From Planctomycetota bacterium (lineage in GTDB: Bacteria > Planctomycetota > Phycisphaerae > Phycisphaerales > SM1A02), in the NCBI GenBank assembly GCA_003671055.1, contig QWPV01000021.1, positions 1-40,243 of the forward strand: a DNA stretch of 40,243 nt. Direction: 5' to 3'. A program made the translations under genes and the position numbers. Position 1 is the stretch's first letter, and each line of letters starts with the position of its first letter. Below are positions 39,819 through 40,243 of this stretch, one piece after another. A model generated the notes under the pieces. The model ran no database searches, was not told the DNA's origin, and saw nothing but the letters and a program-made list of their open reading frames with translations.

Positions 39819-40243
39819 TCAACCAGTCCAGCCGTTGAGGATGATTGTGAGATCACCGGAGTCGACGCGGCCGCTGTTGTTGAGGTCGAAGGTTGCGTTG
39901 ACTTCGCCCCAGTGACTGAGAAGGATCGTGAGATCGCCTGCGTTGATTTGGCCGTCGTTGTTGAAGTCTGCGGGATCGTCTTCGCCGCCGCGCACGAATG
40001 CACTTGCGGGGATCGGTGCTGCGAGTCCTGACGGTGGCGCCCACGAGAGCACACAGCCGCCGATGCCTGTGTTGTCGAAGTACTCGAGCCGGAACGCGTG
40101 CGTGCCTGCTTGCAATCCGATCACTGCGTTTTGCGTGGTCATCGTATGCACGCCGTCATTGTTGATGACGACAGTTGCGCCGAGATACATCTTGGAACCA
40201 TCGTCGCTCTCGAGTGAGAACGTCCATGCGCCTGACACGGGGA
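39819..40243 (-). CDS. PA14-domain protein with C-terminal dockerin-like repeats, partial
   Basis: Only the last 140 or so residues lie in the window; the frame is open past the right edge. The GTG at 40238 is probably not the real start. The visible part begins WTFSLESDDGSKMYLGATVVINND, a PA14-type beta-sandwich (sugar-binding in many exported proteins). It ends with two calcium-binding repeats, DFNNDGQINAGDLTILLSHWG and DLNNSGRVDSGDLTIILNGW, as in dockerin type I domains, common at the C-terminus of large planctomycete surface proteins. It is probably secreted. Its partner cohesin, if any, is not here. Confidence 0.85.
   Translation of the reverse strand, partial: PVSGAWTFSLESDDGSKMYLGATVVINNDGVHTMTTQNAVIGLQAGTHAFRLEYFDNTGIGGCVLSWAPPSGLAAPIPASAFVRGGEDDPADFNNDGQINAGDLTILLSHWGEVNATFDLNNSGRVDSGDLTIILNGWTG

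Noticed and set aside
1-40243. tRNA, rRNA, CRISPR array or insertion sequence
   Set aside because: I looked for cloverleaf-like ends, regular spacer repeats, transposase motifs and terminal inverted repeats and saw none.

Overview
This window looks like chromosomal DNA of a planctomycete, most likely class Phycisphaerae. That placement is an inference. It rests on the pairing of ECF sigma factors with a Ser/Thr kinase whose N-terminus carries a zinc-finger-like motif, on many secreted proteins of unknown function, on an FG-GAP protein and a PA14-plus-dockerin-like protein ending in calcium-binding repeats, on a DUF1559-like domain fused behind a membrane anchor, and on a CsrA with a long C-terminal tail. 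There is no rRNA, tRNA, CRISPR array or insertion sequence that I can see. The base composition is moderately GC-rich and even throughout, so I see no obvious transferred island.

Layout. Positions 1-5139 are a minus-strand signalling block: an HscA-like Hsp70, an ECF sigma factor and a Ser/Thr protein kinase in one tight operon (the kinase runs off the left edge), preceded by a second, unusual sigma factor with its own terminator. Positions 5140-5782 are mostly non-coding, but a plus-strand terminator suggests a hidden transcript. Two coupled secreted proteins, at least one a lipoprotein, follow on the minus strand (5783-6951), divergent from a pheT / cyclodeaminase pair (7016-9708). Then come a small zinc-ribbon protein, an alpha/beta hydrolase, a large secreted protein, an HtrA-like protease, an FG-GAP protein, citrate synthase, a rhomboid protease with a TPR-like tail and trpF (to 19443). 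Two minus-strand genes (a secreted unknown and an RdgC-like protein) face an ECF sigma / membrane anti-sigma-like pair (22596-24169). A sigma-70 promoter then drives rpmI-rplT (24170-25120).

The most coherent system is the flagellar filament block on the minus strand, 25601-31955: flgL, fliW, csrA, flagellin 2, flagellin 1. A near-consensus sigma-54 promoter lies in front of flgL. The fliW leader can fold into two tandem hairpins that expose GGA in the loop, the csrA leader is dense in GGA, and flagellin 1 has a leader hairpin next to a GGA-containing Shine-Dalgarno site. These are the features expected for CsrA-controlled translation. In other bacteria FliW sequesters CsrA and is itself sequestered by flagellin. 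Here every member of that circuit, plus the hook-filament junction protein, lies in one run, and the leaders suggest that fliW itself is also a CsrA target.

To the right are the threonine-degrading pair tdh-kbl (31970-34321), a Tat-exported sugar isomerase-like protein with a small membrane protein, two tiny overlapping candidate genes, an NHL-type beta-propeller protein coupled to a penicillin-acylase-family enzyme (36179-39675), and the C-terminal end of a PA14/dockerin-like protein running off the right edge. Several genes are joined by 4-base GTGA or ATGA overlaps. Short tandem duplications sit exactly at three gene ends, and one 27-base hairpin-containing sequence occurs twice, 14 kb apart.
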